Part shown: in pieces, positions 24,071 to 32,682 of the stretch
How positions within the stretch are numbered: position 1 is the first letter of the stretch
Layout of the letters: every line of letters begins with the position of its first letter
NCBI GenBank assembly: GCA_005809105.1
Contig: SYLI01000063.1
Span: 1-36,337 of the forward strand
Direction: 5' to 3'
Source of the DNA: Verrucomicrobiales bacterium
GTDB lineage: Bacteria > Verrucomicrobiota > Verrucomicrobiia > Limisphaerales > UBA1100
Length of the DNA: 36,337 nt
The notes under the pieces: model-generated
What the model was told of the DNA's origin: nothing
What the model saw: the letters and a program-made list of their open reading frames with translations, nothing else
Databases searched by the model: none
Program-made: the position numbers and the translations under genes

Positions 24071-26374
24071 ATGAAACGCCTGCTCTTTGCACTCACACTG
24101 CTGCCCGCATGGGCGGCACTGGCCGCCGCGCCCCTGTTGCCCGGAGCCAAGCCGCTGGAATGGGAGGGCGACCTCTCCGCCAAGATGGTGAGGGGCATCA
24201 ACGCATTCCTGACGACGCAGACTGCGGAGGCGGCGGCACAGCGCGCAGGCCACTGGGCCCGCAACACCACCACGCCCGCGGCCTACAGCGCCTCGGTTGA
24301 ATCCAACCGCGCCCGACTCAAGATGCGGATTGGCGCGGTGGACGCGCGGCCGGCAGCGCCTGTGATGGAGCTGGTGCAGACCACCTCCGCGCCCGCCCTG
24401 CTTCATTCCGACAAGCGCCTCACCATCCACGCCGTGCGCTGGACCGCTTTTGGCGGCGTGCAGGGCGAAGGATTGCTGCTGCAGCCGGTGGCCACGCCTC
24501 CCCTGGCACGTGTGGTCGCGATTGCCGACGCGGACCAAACGCCCGAACAAATCGCCGGACTGGCCGGTGGGATCGCGCCCCAATCCCAGTTCGCGTTGCG
24601 ACTGGCTCAAGCAGGCTGTGTTGTACTCGTGCCCACCCTTGTCAACCGACAGGACACATGGTCTGGAACCGAGTCCATCGCACTGACCAACCAGCCGCAC
24701 CGCGAATGGATTTACCGTCAGGCCTTCCAGATGGGCCGCCATGTGATCGGTTACGAGGTTCAAAAGGTGCTCTCGGCGGTGGACTGGTTTGCGCAGGAGA
24801 ATCGTCAGACCCCCCTGCCCATTGGCGTTGCCGGCTATGGCGAGGGCGCTCTGCTGGCGCTTTACAGCGCGGCGTTGGACACGCGCATCCATTCCACTTT
24901 CTTGAGCGGCTACTTTGGCCCGCGCGAAAACCTGTGGGCCGAGCCCATTTATCGAAACGTGTTTGGGCTGCTTCCTGAGTTTGGCGATGCAGAGATTGCC
25001 AGCCTCATCGCGCCTCGAAATCTGGTGGTTGAGCAGGCGCCCGTGGCCCGCGTGGACGGCCCTCCTCCCACTCGCCCCGGACGCCGCGGCGGTGCCGCAC
25101 CGGGGGTCATCCAAACTCCGGTGACAGCCCAAGCTCGTGAAGAATTTGACCGCGCCCGGCGCTTTGCCGGTCCGCATGCCGCCCGCTGGCAGTTCGTGGA
25201 GAGCGAAGCCTTCGGCGGCGACCGGGCTCTATCCCACTTCGCGGGCGGCCTTTCGGCAGAAACCCGGCTGGAGAAGCCGCAAACGCCCGTGACGCCAGCG
25301 CGCATTCCCGACGCGGACGCGCGCCAAAAGCGTCAGGTGGATCAGATGGTTGAGCACACGCAACGCCTGCTTCGGTTTTCGGAGTCGGTGCGCGAGGGCA
25401 ACTTTTGGAAGGTCCTGCCCCCGGGAGCGGCTGACCAATGGACTGCACAATGCGAGCCGCATCGCCAACGTTTATGGAAGGAGGTCATCGGGCAGTTTCC
25501 GCCGGCTTCACTACCGGCGAACCCGCGCAGCCGTCAGATACTGGAAAGCACCAAGTGGATCGGTCATGAAGTGGTGCTGGATGTCTGGCCTGAAGTTTTC
25601 GCGTGGGGAATCCTCCTGGTGCCCAAGGATCTCAAGCAGGGCGAACGCCGGCCGGTGGTGGTGTGCCAGCACGGATTGGAAGGCGTTCCGATGGACACGG
25701 TGACGCGCGACCCCAAGGCTCAGGCATTCCAGTACTACAAGGGGTTTTCCGCCGAGCTTGCCGACCGTGGATTTATCGTGTTTGCGCCGCACAACCCCTA
25801 TCGCGGACAGGACGCGTTCCGCGTGCTCCAGCGCAAAGCCAACCCGCTGGGGCGGTCGCTCTTTTCCGTCATCACAGGCCAGCACAACCGCATCATTGAC
25901 TGGCTGGAGACCCTGCCCTTCGTGGACCAGAAGCGCATCGGATTCTACGGATTGTCCTACGGCGGAAAGACGGCGATGCGCGTGCCTGCGCTGGTGGGCC
26001 GCTATGCGCTGTCCATCTGCTCGGCCGACTTTAACGAGTGGATCAAAAAGAATGTCACGGTGGATGCGCGGCATAGCTACATGTTCACCGGCGAGTACGA
26101 GATGTTTGAGTACAACCTTGGCCACACATTTAACTACGCCGAGATGGGCGCGCTGATCGCGCCCCGGCCCTTCATGGTGGAGCGCGGCCACAACGATGGG
26201 GTGGCGCCTGATGAATGGGTGGCGCACGAGTACGCGAAGGTGCGCCGCATTTTTGCCTATCTGGGAATCGCAGACCGCACCGAGATTGAGTTCTTCAATG
26301 GGCCCCACACCATCAACGGTCAGGCCACCTATCGGTTCCTGCATCGACACCTGGACTGGCCCGAGCGGAAATGA
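24071..26374 (+). CDS. Secreted two-lobed alpha/beta-hydrolase (dienelactone hydrolase/esterase-like)
   Basis: A 767-residue exported protein with a clear signal peptide (MKRLLFALTLLPAWAALAAA). The C-terminal half is a complete alpha/beta-hydrolase: FYGLSYGGK with nucleophile Ser629, Asp709 in GHNDGVAP and His746 in NGPHTING. The N-terminal half looks like a second hydrolase lobe in which the nucleophile elbow reads GYGEG with Glu258 instead of Ser, so it is probably inactive. Acetyl-xylan esterase and peptidase-like families share this fold; the substrate is unknown. It starts 61 bp after rng and ends at a strong inverted repeat. Confidence 0.82.
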   Translation: MKRLLFALTLLPAWAALAAAPLLPGAKPLEWEGDLSAKMVRGINAFLTTQTAEAAAQRAGHWARNTTTPAAYSASVESNRARLKMRIGAVDARPAAPVMELVQTTSAPALLHSDKRLTIHAVRWTAFGGVQGEGLLLQPVATPPLARVVAIADADQTPEQIAGLAGGIAPQSQFALRLAQAGCVVLVPTLVNRQDTWSGTESIALTNQPHREWIYRQAFQMGRHVIGYEVQKVLSAVDWFAQENRQTPLPIGVAGYGEGALLALYSAALDTRIHSTFLSGYFGPRENLWAEPIYRNVFGLLPEFGDAEIASLIAPRNLVVEQAPVARVDGPPPTRPGRRGGAAPGVIQTPVTAQAREEFDRARRFAGPHAARWQFVESEAFGGDRALSHFAGGLSAETRLEKPQTPVTPARIPDADARQKRQVDQMVEHTQRLLRFSESVREGNFWKVLPPGAADQWTAQCEPHRQRLWKEVIGQFPPASLPANPRSRQILESTKWIGHEVVLDVWPEVFAWGILLVPKDLKQGERRPVVVCQHGLEGVPMDTVTRDPKAQAFQYYKGFSAELADRGFIVFAPHNPYRGQDAFRVLQRKANPLGRSLFSVITGQHNRIIDWLETLPFVDQKRIGFYGLSYGGKTAMRVPALVGRYALSICSADFNEWIKKNVTVDARHSYMFTGEYEMFEYNLGHTFNYAEMGALIAPRPFMVERGHNDGVAPDEWVAHEYAKVRRIFAYLGIADRTEIEFFNGPHTINGQATYRFLHRHLDWPERK

Positions 26375-26405
26375 CCGCGGCCGGCCCCGCGCGGCTCTGG
26401 AAGCA

Positions 26406-26442
26406 ACTTCACCTGCCGGCGAGGGGCGCCGACAGGTGAAGT
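26406..26442. terminator. Bidirectional terminator-like hairpin between convergent genes
   Basis: A long inverted repeat: ACTTCACCTG (26406-26415) pairs with CAGGTGAAGT (26433-26442). After one mismatch, CGGCG (26417-26421) pairs with CGCCG (26427-26431), leaving a 5-nt loop. It lies midway between the hydrolase (+) and the peroxidase gene (-), the usual place for a shared terminator. Neither side has a strong T-run, so termination efficiency is uncertain. Confidence 0.6.
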
Positions 26443-26472
26443 CAATTTCTACAGTAGCCTAGTTGGGGGAAT

Positions 26473-27012
26473 TTACTTTCGATCCAAAGCCGCTTCGATA
26501 GCCTTGACGACTTTGGGGGCGTCTGGCTCGGTCTCGGGCTCAAATCTCCCGATGACCTTGCCCTTCGCATCAACCAGAAATTTCTCGAAGTTCCACCGGA
26601 TCTTCTCCGGTCCGCCCGCCGCCTTGAGCGACTTGTAAAGCGCGCTTGCGCCCTCGCCGTTGACATCGATCTTGGCGTAGATCGGAAAGCTCACCTGATA
26701 CTTGGTGGCGCAGAAGGTCTTGATTTCGGCCGCGGTGCCGGGCTCCTGTTCGCCAAACTGATTGCAAGGAAAGGCGCAGACGCTGAAGCCCTGGGCGCCA
26801 TACTTTTTGTGGAGAGCCTGAAGGGCTTCATATTGCGCCGTGAGGCCGCACTGCGAGGCGACGTTGACGATGAGCAGCACCTTGCCCTTGTGGGCCTTGA
26901 GCGAGGCGGCCTTGCCGTCAATGTCCTTGAGGGGGATGTCGTAGATTGAATTCTCTGCCGCCCCCAAGCCTATCGCCATCCCCAGCAAAACAAGAAACGC
27001 GGCGCACCTCAT
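26473..27012 (-). CDS. Glutathione peroxidase family thiol peroxidase, exported
   Basis: A 179-residue GPx-fold peroxidase that reduces H2O2 or lipid hydroperoxides, in bacteria usually with thioredoxin rather than glutathione. A signal peptide is visible (MRCAAFLVLLGMAIGLGAAE), so it likely acts in the periplasm. Peroxidatic Cys55 lies in NVASQCGLT; AFPCNQFGEQEPG follows with Cys83 and the active-site Gln85, and WNFEKFLVD completes the tetrad. The ATG at 27012 is chosen because it begins the signal peptide. It is 13 bp downstream of the small conserved ORF on the same strand. Confidence 0.93.
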   Translation of the reverse strand: MRCAAFLVLLGMAIGLGAAENSIYDIPLKDIDGKAASLKAHKGKVLLIVNVASQCGLTAQYEALQALHKKYGAQGFSVCAFPCNQFGEQEPGTAAEIKTFCATKYQVSFPIYAKIDVNGEGASALYKSLKAAGGPEKIRWNFEKFLVDAKGKVIGRFEPETEPDAPKVVKAIEAALDRK

Positions 27013-27025
27013 GATACCCTGCCAG

Positions 27026-27301
27026 TTAGTTCTTTCCCCCGCCGTGGCATCGTTGAAGCCCCACCGAGTGGGCAATCTCGTCAAACTCATCGGCCGAAAC
27101 TTCCTCCAGCCGCTTGCCGCGCGCCGCAATCTTTTCAGAAATCTTGAGCGCCTTCTCCGTCATGGAATCGTGCGTCTCGGCCGAGCCACCCAGAAGCGCG
27201 AAATTCTCTCCCCGCGTGATGCGCTTGTGGCCGTCTCCATCAAGACCCACACCCACCATCAATGCCTTGGACGGTTTTCTCCCCTGTGGAACCAGCGACA
27301 T
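27026..27301 (-). CDS. Conserved small hypothetical protein
   Basis: A 91-residue soluble protein that I recognise only as a conserved hypothetical of planctomycete/verrucomicrobial type. Conserved-looking features are ALMVGVGLDGDGHKRITRGENF and the helix after GGSAETHDSM, which is followed by KRLEEVSADEFDEIAHSVG. No catalytic motif or membrane segment is evident. The ATG at 27301 is preferred to a TTG three codons upstream. It sits between an SDR gene and the peroxidase gene on the same strand, with only 13 bp to the latter, so co-expression with an oxidative-stress enzyme is plausible. Confidence 0.7.
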   Translation of the reverse strand: MSLVPQGRKPSKALMVGVGLDGDGHKRITRGENFALLGGSAETHDSMTEKALKISEKIAARGKRLEEVSADEFDEIAHSVGLQRCHGGGKN

Positions 27302-27380
27302 GAGGTGCAACCTAGCACAGCGGCATCACGGCAAACAAGCACAATGTAAATTTCAAGAGGCGCTCCGCATGAATGGCATA

Positions 27381-28079
27381 TCATGGAGCAGAAAGCTGCC
27401 GGCCATTGTCGCGTGGCCCAAGTCCCAGAAGAAATGGGACCGCACGCTCCGCCCACTCCCCGGCCGTGGGATAGGACTGCGCCGCGGCGCCAAAGCAGCT
27501 GCGCAACATGTCGGTGTTGATGATGCCCGGATTGAGCGGCACGGCAGCCATCCCCGCAGGGAGCTCCTGTGCCAGCGCAAGAGTCAGTCCTTCTACCGCC
27601 CATTTCGTCGCGCAATACGGGGCGACTTCCGGCGAGGTGGAGCGCCCCCATCCGGAGCTGAAGTTGACGATCACACCTGATTTGCGCCGCACCATCTCCG
27701 GTAGAAAATGGCGCAGCACATTCGCAACGCCTTTGATATTCACGTCCACCACCCGGTCAAACTCCCCTGCGGCGACTTTCCACAATGCCCCGTTGGGGTT
27801 GATGACTGCCGCGTTGTTCAACAGCAAATCCGGCGGGCCCCATTGTGCCCTCACGGCCGCCGCCCATTCCGCCACGCGAACCCCGTCACTCACATCGACA
27901 GCCTCAACTCTGTGAGGCTCACCCAAGGCACTCTGAACCTCGCAAGCCGCCACCGCGGTGCGGGCACAGCCGGCCACCATGTGTCCGCGGCGCGCAAATT
28001 CCACCGCCATCGCCCGGCCCAAACCGCGGGACACGCCCGTGATCACAATCACACGGCTGCTCCTCTTCTTGTCGATCAT
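27381..28079 (-). CDS. Short-chain dehydrogenase/reductase
   Basis: A 232-residue classical SDR, an NAD(P)-dependent oxidoreductase. TGVSRGLG (14-21) binds the cofactor; NNAA follows at 88-91. The catalytic residues are a Ser in NFSSGWG (141/142), Tyr155 and Lys159 in YCATK, and NPG occurs later. The Arg in the glycine-rich loop suggests NADPH use. It is divergent from the arsS-like gene with 59 bp between the start codons, so a shared regulatory region is possible. The substrate is unknown. The start at 28079 is chosen over an extension to 28166 because that extension would overlap the divergent gene. Confidence 0.9.
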   Translation of the reverse strand: MIDKKRSSRVIVITGVSRGLGRAMAVEFARRGHMVAGCARTAVAACEVQSALGEPHRVEAVDVSDGVRVAEWAAAVRAQWGPPDLLLNNAAVINPNGALWKVAAGEFDRVVDVNIKGVANVLRHFLPEMVRRKSGVIVNFSSGWGRSTSPEVAPYCATKWAVEGLTLALAQELPAGMAAVPLNPGIINTDMLRSCFGAAAQSYPTAGEWAERAVPFLLGLGPRDNGRQLSAP

Positions 28080-28138
28080 CCCCCCAAAGGTTAGAAGAAT
28101 CCCGTGCTGACGCAACGGCCCAACGGCTCCCTCTGTCG

Positions 28139-29089
28139 ATGACGACCTTTGGTGCGACACTGGCAAAGCACCAGCTGCGGTTGCACCGTGAGGAGCTGGT
28201 CACAGTGCAACTCAATCTCGGCCGCAAGTGCAATCAAGCCTGCCGCCATTGCCATGTGGACGCCGCACCCTGGCGGACAGAAATGATGGACTCAGAGGTC
28301 GTGGATCGCGTGGCGGATTGGATCCAACGCCATCGGCCAGCCGTGGTGGATCTCACGGGCGGCGCGCCGGAAATTCACCCAGACTTCCGTCGCCTTGTGC
28401 GGATCTCGCGTTCTGCCGGCGCGATGGTGATTGACCGCAACAATCTCACCATCATTGAGGAACCCGGCTTCGACTGGCTGCCTGAATTTCTGGCAGCCCA
28501 TCAGGTGGAGGTCATCGCCTCGCTGCCCTGTTACCAGCCAGAAAATGTGTCGCGCCAGCGTGGGCAGGGAGTTTTCGAAAAAAGCATCAGCGCCCTCAAG
28601 AAACTCAACGCGCAAGGCTATGGCTCACGCCTTGTGCTCAATCTCGTTTACAACCCCGTGGGCGCGACCCTTCCCGCGCCTCAGGCGGAACTGGAGAACG
28701 ACTACAAGGCGGCCCTGCTGCGCGACCACGGTGTCCGGTTCAACCGGCTCTACACGTTGACGAACCAACCCATCGCTCGGTTCGCAGAGGACCTCCGTCG
28801 GCAAGGCAAGGAGGAGGAATATCTGGCCCTCTTGCGCGAGTCATTCAACCCCACAACCGTCGCTGGGCTCATGTGCCGAAGCACCTTGAGCGTGAACTGG
28901 CTGGGCGAGCTGTTCGACTGCGATTTCAATCAAATGCTGGGCATGCAGATGGGAACCGGCACGGTGCGCCGGCTATGGGAGATATCGCCAAGCTCCGTGG
29001 CTGGATTGCCCGTGGCGACGGGTGAGCATTGCTTTGCCTGCACGGCTGGCCATGGCAGCAGCTGCACCGGAGCGTTGAGAGTGGAGTAA
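28139..29089 (+). CDS. arsS: ArsS-type radical SAM protein (arsenosugar biosynthesis family)
   Basis: A 316-residue radical SAM enzyme. The cluster motif CNQACRHC provides Cys31, Cys35 and Cys38, followed by HVDAAP and the typical LTGGAPE. The C-terminal cysteine-rich part has LMCRSTLS, LFDCDFNQMLG and CFACTAGHGSSCTGA, which match the radical SAM/Cys-rich (ArsS) family. Characterised members link the 5'-deoxyadenosyl group to methylated arsenic in arsenosugar synthesis. Some relatives are selenoproteins; this one has ordinary Cys codons. No arsM or other arsenic gene is in the window, so the in vivo substrate is uncertain. Confidence 0.87.
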   Translation: MTTFGATLAKHQLRLHREELVTVQLNLGRKCNQACRHCHVDAAPWRTEMMDSEVVDRVADWIQRHRPAVVDLTGGAPEIHPDFRRLVRISRSAGAMVIDRNNLTIIEEPGFDWLPEFLAAHQVEVIASLPCYQPENVSRQRGQGVFEKSISALKKLNAQGYGSRLVLNLVYNPVGATLPAPQAELENDYKAALLRDHGVRFNRLYTLTNQPIARFAEDLRRQGKEEEYLALLRESFNPTTVAGLMCRSTLSVNWLGELFDCDFNQMLGMQMGTGTVRRLWEISPSSVAGLPVATGEHCFACTAGHGSSCTGALRVE

Positions 29090-29304
29090 AGACCGACCAA
29101 AGAAAGGTTGAATAAACGCCCCTGCATGAGCCAGCCGTGTGGCAAAAAAAGATTGCCCGCAGCACACACCCTCACTAACCTCGCGATGTGCGTTCCCAAC
29201 GGCTTGCTTCGGCAACCGGTCGGCAGCTTGGGTCGTGGGGAGGCACACGGCCCCTGACAAGGCCTAGGAACGACACACGAAACCAAAACAACCCTCGAAG
29301 CAAC
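29090..29304. other. 215-bp intergenic region before the rhodanese gene
   Basis: No ORF, tRNA or strong hairpin is convincing here. There is a short stem GGCAA/TTGCC around an A-rich loop near 29142 and a GGGG/CCCC pair near 29235, both weak. The stretch next to the rhodanese ATG is A- and C-rich, resembling an unstructured leader. The promoter for the rhodanese gene is presumably inside, but I cannot place it with confidence. Confidence 0.4.
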
Positions 29305-29688
29305 ATGAAGAAACTCCTCGCACTGGGCGCAATCCTGATCTCCGGCACCGTTTTCGCTGGTGAATTCCCGGACATCAGCATTTCAGACCTCAAGAAAGCC
29401 ATTGCTGACAAGAAGGTCACCGTGATCGACGTGATGGGATCGGCCTCCTACAAGAAGGGCCATGTCCCCGGCGCGATCGACTTCGCCACCGCGAAGGCAA
29501 GCTTCGCCAAGTCGCTGCCGGCCGACAAGAATGCCTTGATCGTTGCCTACTGCGGTGGCCCGACCTGCAAGGCCTACCAGGCTGCCGCCAACGCCGCGGA
29601 GAAGCTTGGATATAAGAACATCAAGCACATGTCCGCGGGCATCTCTGGATGGCTGCAGGCCGGTGAGAAGACCGAAAAGAGCAACTAG
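29305..29688 (+). CDS. Periplasmic single-domain rhodanese
   Basis: A 127-residue exported rhodanese-like protein. The signal peptide MKKLLALGAILISGTVFA ends near residue 18. The domain includes VTVIDVMGSASYKKGHVPGA and the active-site loop YCGGPTCKA with Cys83, plus a second Cys88. The shape of the loop is typical of small periplasmic sulfurtransferases that handle sulfane sulfur; the real acceptor is unknown. It is a single-gene unit closed by a strong terminator. Its lysine-rich, simple composition suggests high expression, which is inference. Confidence 0.92.
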   Translation: MKKLLALGAILISGTVFAGEFPDISISDLKKAIADKKVTVIDVMGSASYKKGHVPGAIDFATAKASFAKSLPADKNALIVAYCGGPTCKAYQAAANAAEKLGYKNIKHMSAGISGWLQAGEKTEKSN

Positions 29689-29715
29689 CTCCTTAGGTTC
29701 CTGTAAGTTTGTAAG

Positions 29716-29744
29716 AACACCCCGCTTCGGCGGGGTGTTTTTTT
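29716..29744 (+). terminator. Rho-independent terminator of the rhodanese gene
   Basis: A perfect 10-bp stem, AACACCCCGC (29716-29725) with GCGGGGTGTT (29730-29739), closed by a TTCG tetraloop and followed by a run of T. It begins 27 bp after the rhodanese stop codon. This is the clearest intrinsic terminator in the window. Confidence 0.95.
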
Positions 29745-29829
29745 ATGGGCCAGTGGGAATCCGCCATCGCGATCCCTCACTCCTCCTCGATATTCCCCGC
29801 CGCCTCTGGTTTCCTTGCGCGTACTGGAA

Positions 29830-30515
29830 ATGAACATTGCCACCCATCACCCACTGTCCCGTCGCACGTTTCTTCGTGGCGCGGGAGTCGCCATGGCGCT
29901 TCCCTGGCTTGACGCCATGCGCCCGGCGTTTGGCGCGGCCGCATCCGGGGCGCCACCGCGGCGCATGGTTTGCATCGAAACCAACATGGGGATCCTTCCC
30001 CAATTCTTTTTCCCCAGAAAGGCCGGGGCGAGGACGTTGCCAGTCCGTACCTGGACCGGCACAAGTCGCACCGCGGCCAGATTTGAGTGTTGAGCGGCGT
30101 GGGTCATCCGGGCGTCACCGGCGGCGACGCGGCGGAGCGGTGCTTTCTCACCGGCACACCCCATCCCGAGCGCGGCGGATTCCGAAACGGGATTTCGCTC
30201 GACCAGTTTGCCGCCGAAGAGATTGGCAACCGTACGCGTTACCCCTCGCTGGTGCTGGCGGTGACCAATGAGAACTCGACTTTGAGCTACACGCGCAGCG
30301 GCTCCCCCATCCCCTCTGAAAAAAGCCCCCGGAAACTTTTTGAACGGATCTTCATCCATGGCAAGCCCTCGGAAATCGCCGCCAACGTCGTGGCACTGCA
30401 ACAGGGCCGGAGCCTGCTAGATATTGTCGGCGATCAGTCCCGGCGCCTGCATCGTTCGCTCTCGAAGGCGGATCAGTCGCGGCTCGACCAGTATTATTCG
30501 AGCGTGCACGGTCGC
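29830..30515 (+). pseudogene. DUF1552 protein, N-terminal remnant with frameshift and nonsense codon
   Basis: The start is intact: a twin-arginine signal ([22 protein letters not shown]) followed by [19 protein letters not shown], typical of DUF1552 proteins of Planctomycetes and Verrucomicrobia. Around 30030 the frame changes; in the next frame [17 protein letters not shown] continues the family pattern and then meets TGA at 30084-30086. The same frame resumes with [20 protein letters not shown] and runs to DQYYSSV near 30510, after which DUF1552 similarity ends abruptly and the C-terminal part is missing. Two separate lesions plus truncation make a functional product unlikely. Homology is by recognition of the family, not by alignment. 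Confidence 0.82.
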
Positions 30516-30639
30516 CACCCTCTCCATTCTCGTCCACAGTCCGGCTGGCCGATTCGGATCTGGCCGGCCACCTCGCGCGCCACTATGCCGACTGTCTTGG
30601 GCCAGTTGGGCCAGTCGCTGCTGAAATTTGATCCAGCGC

Positions 30640-32682
30640 AATCGGACGGGCCGGGCCTCACAGCCGTGCGCCGTCTCACCCGCGCAGAATATGAGAACAC
30701 CATCCGTGATCTCTTCGACATACCGGGCATCGCTCTGCAGGGCAACCTTCCGGCGGACGGCTCGGTGCATGGCTTTGACAAAAACAGCGAGGCACTCGAC
30801 CTCTCGCATGTGAACCTCGCCAAATATGTGGAAGCGGCCGAGCATACGCTGGAGCTGGCCACCGCGCCGCGCCCGATGCGCCGACGGTTCAAAAACGCCG
30901 AATCTCCCTTTGCAACAGCGGCGGCTTTGTGGCGCATGTGGTGCTCAATGGCGACGGCGTCCTATTGCGCAACAAGCAGCCGGATCCAGATTTTCCACCC
31001 TCCGGAGAGCAAGGCCATATTGACGAAGGCGCTCACGAACGAATGGGCTCATTCCAAAACGGCAGCTCCGTCGGCCTGTTTCGGCATGAAGATGAATCCT
31101 TGAGTCCCTACTTCATCGAGCACGTCACCCTCTATCCGGGGCGCTATCGGGTGCGGACGTCGCTCTGGGCGTTTCAGTGGGACAAGGGCAAGGTGCTTCC
31201 CGCTCGCGGCACCGAGGCGGCGCGGCTCTCAGTGGTGCAACTGACGGGCGATGGCCGCGGCGGCCAGCATCCCAGCACGGTGCTTGGCTACTACGACGCG
31301 CCCTCGCTCGAATCAAAGGAACACGAGCTCATCACCTGGCTCAATCACAACGAGCTGATTGGCTTTAACGTCGCCTCGCTCGCCCCAGTGGCCAACTACT
31401 CTCGCAAGGGACGCGCCATGGCTTTTACCGGCCCTGGCATCGCCTGCGACTGGCTCGACATCGAGGGGCCTTTGCACGAGTCCTGGCCGCCGACCGCGCA
31501 CAAGACTCTCTTTGGCAACCTTCCCATCGAGGAATTTAAATCCGAATTCCATGCCAATGCCACGGCCCCTACGCGCAAAAAGGTGCGCCAATTGGGCGCG
31601 GGCCGCAATCGCCCCGACCCCGAGCCGGGTCTCTGGAGTGTTCGCAGCACCAACGCTGTGGCCGATGCCGACAAGCTGCTGGGCGCCTTCCTTCCGAGGG
31701 CGTTTCGACGCCCCGTGGATGCCGCCATCCGGAAGCAGTACGTGGACAAAGTGGAATCCAGACTCAAAGCGGGAGACTGTTTTGAAACGGCGATGCGCTG
31801 GGCCTATCGCGCCGCGCTGTGCGCGCCGGATTTCCTCTACCATGTCGAGCCTCTCAAAGGGCTGGACGACTTCGCCTTGGCGAATCGCCTCTCCTACTTC
31901 CTTTGGAACTCGATGCCCGACGCGCGCCTGACCGAACTGGCCGCCACAGGCCGGCTGCGCACGCCCGCCGTGCTTCGCGCCGAGGTTGATCGCTTGCTCA
32001 AGGATCGGAAGTCGGACCGGTTTGTGGAGGACTTCCTGGGCCAATGGCTGAAGCTGCGCGCCATCGCGGCAAATGACCCCGATAAAAAACTCTATCCGGA
32101 GTTCAGTCCCTATCTTCAGGATTCCATGGTGGGCGAAACGCGCGCCTACTTTCGTGAGTTGCTCGAGAAAAACCTCGGCGCGGAATGCCTCATTTCGTCC
32201 GACTTCGCCATGCTCAATGAAAGGCTCGCGCGCGGCATTATGGCATTGGCGGCGTCGTGGGATCCGGATTCCGGCGCGTCCCGCTGCCGCCGGGTTGCCC
32301 ACGGGGCGGGTTCATCACGCAGGCCGCCATCTTGAAAATCACTGCGAACGGCACCACCACCTCCCCCGTGCCGCGTGGCGACATCGACCCCTTCATCGGC
32401 ATCAGCTTCAAACTTGGCCCCGCGGTAGGCACAAGCGGCGCGCTCCCGGACGGGCGTCGATTTAAAGGCGTGCGCGAGTTCCAAGCACTGGCGGCGGCAG
32501 ACTCCCCTCGCCTGCTCGCCAATCTGGCCCGCCAGCTGGCCGTTTACGCCACCGGCCGCGGGATGAACTTCCGCGACCGCACTGCACTCGCCGGTTGGGT
32601 TGCCCGCACGCAAGAACAGGGCGGCGGCATCCGCATCCTCTTCCACGAGCTCATCCAAGACCCCTTGTTCCACACGCGATGA
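30640..32682 (+). pseudogene. DUF1587/DUF1592/DUF1588/DUF1585 (planctomycete-cytochrome type) protein, decayed
   Basis: Three frames carry successive parts of one protein. The first (to ~30870) has the DUF1587 block VRRLTRAEYENTIRDLFDIPG. The second, resuming at about 30872 with DAPTVQKRRISLCNSGGFVAH, contains DUF1592 (FANRLSYFLWNSMPD-like: LANRLSYFLWNSMPD, then DFLGQWLKLRAI) and stops matching near 32228. The third starts with [22 protein letters not shown] and ends in DUF1585 ([19 protein letters not shown]). The N-terminal cytochrome c part (CxxCH) is absent, and the segment after SPVPRG appears deleted together with the usual haem-like CxxCH. The start coordinate is approximate, at the junction with the DUF1552 remnant. 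Confidence 0.82.

Noticed and set aside
30084-30086. In-frame TGA in the DUF1552 remnant read as selenocysteine
   Set aside because: DUF1552 proteins are not selenoproteins, no SECIS-like hairpin follows, and a second lesion (frameshift) is nearby.
30860-30885. Programmed frameshift in the DUF1592 gene
   Set aside because: There is no slippery heptamer or downstream structure that I can see, and the gene also lacks its N-terminus and an internal segment.
31313-32302. Minus-strand open frame of 329 codons opposite the DUF1592 remnant
   Set aside because: The plus strand shows clear family blocks; the minus frame shows none.
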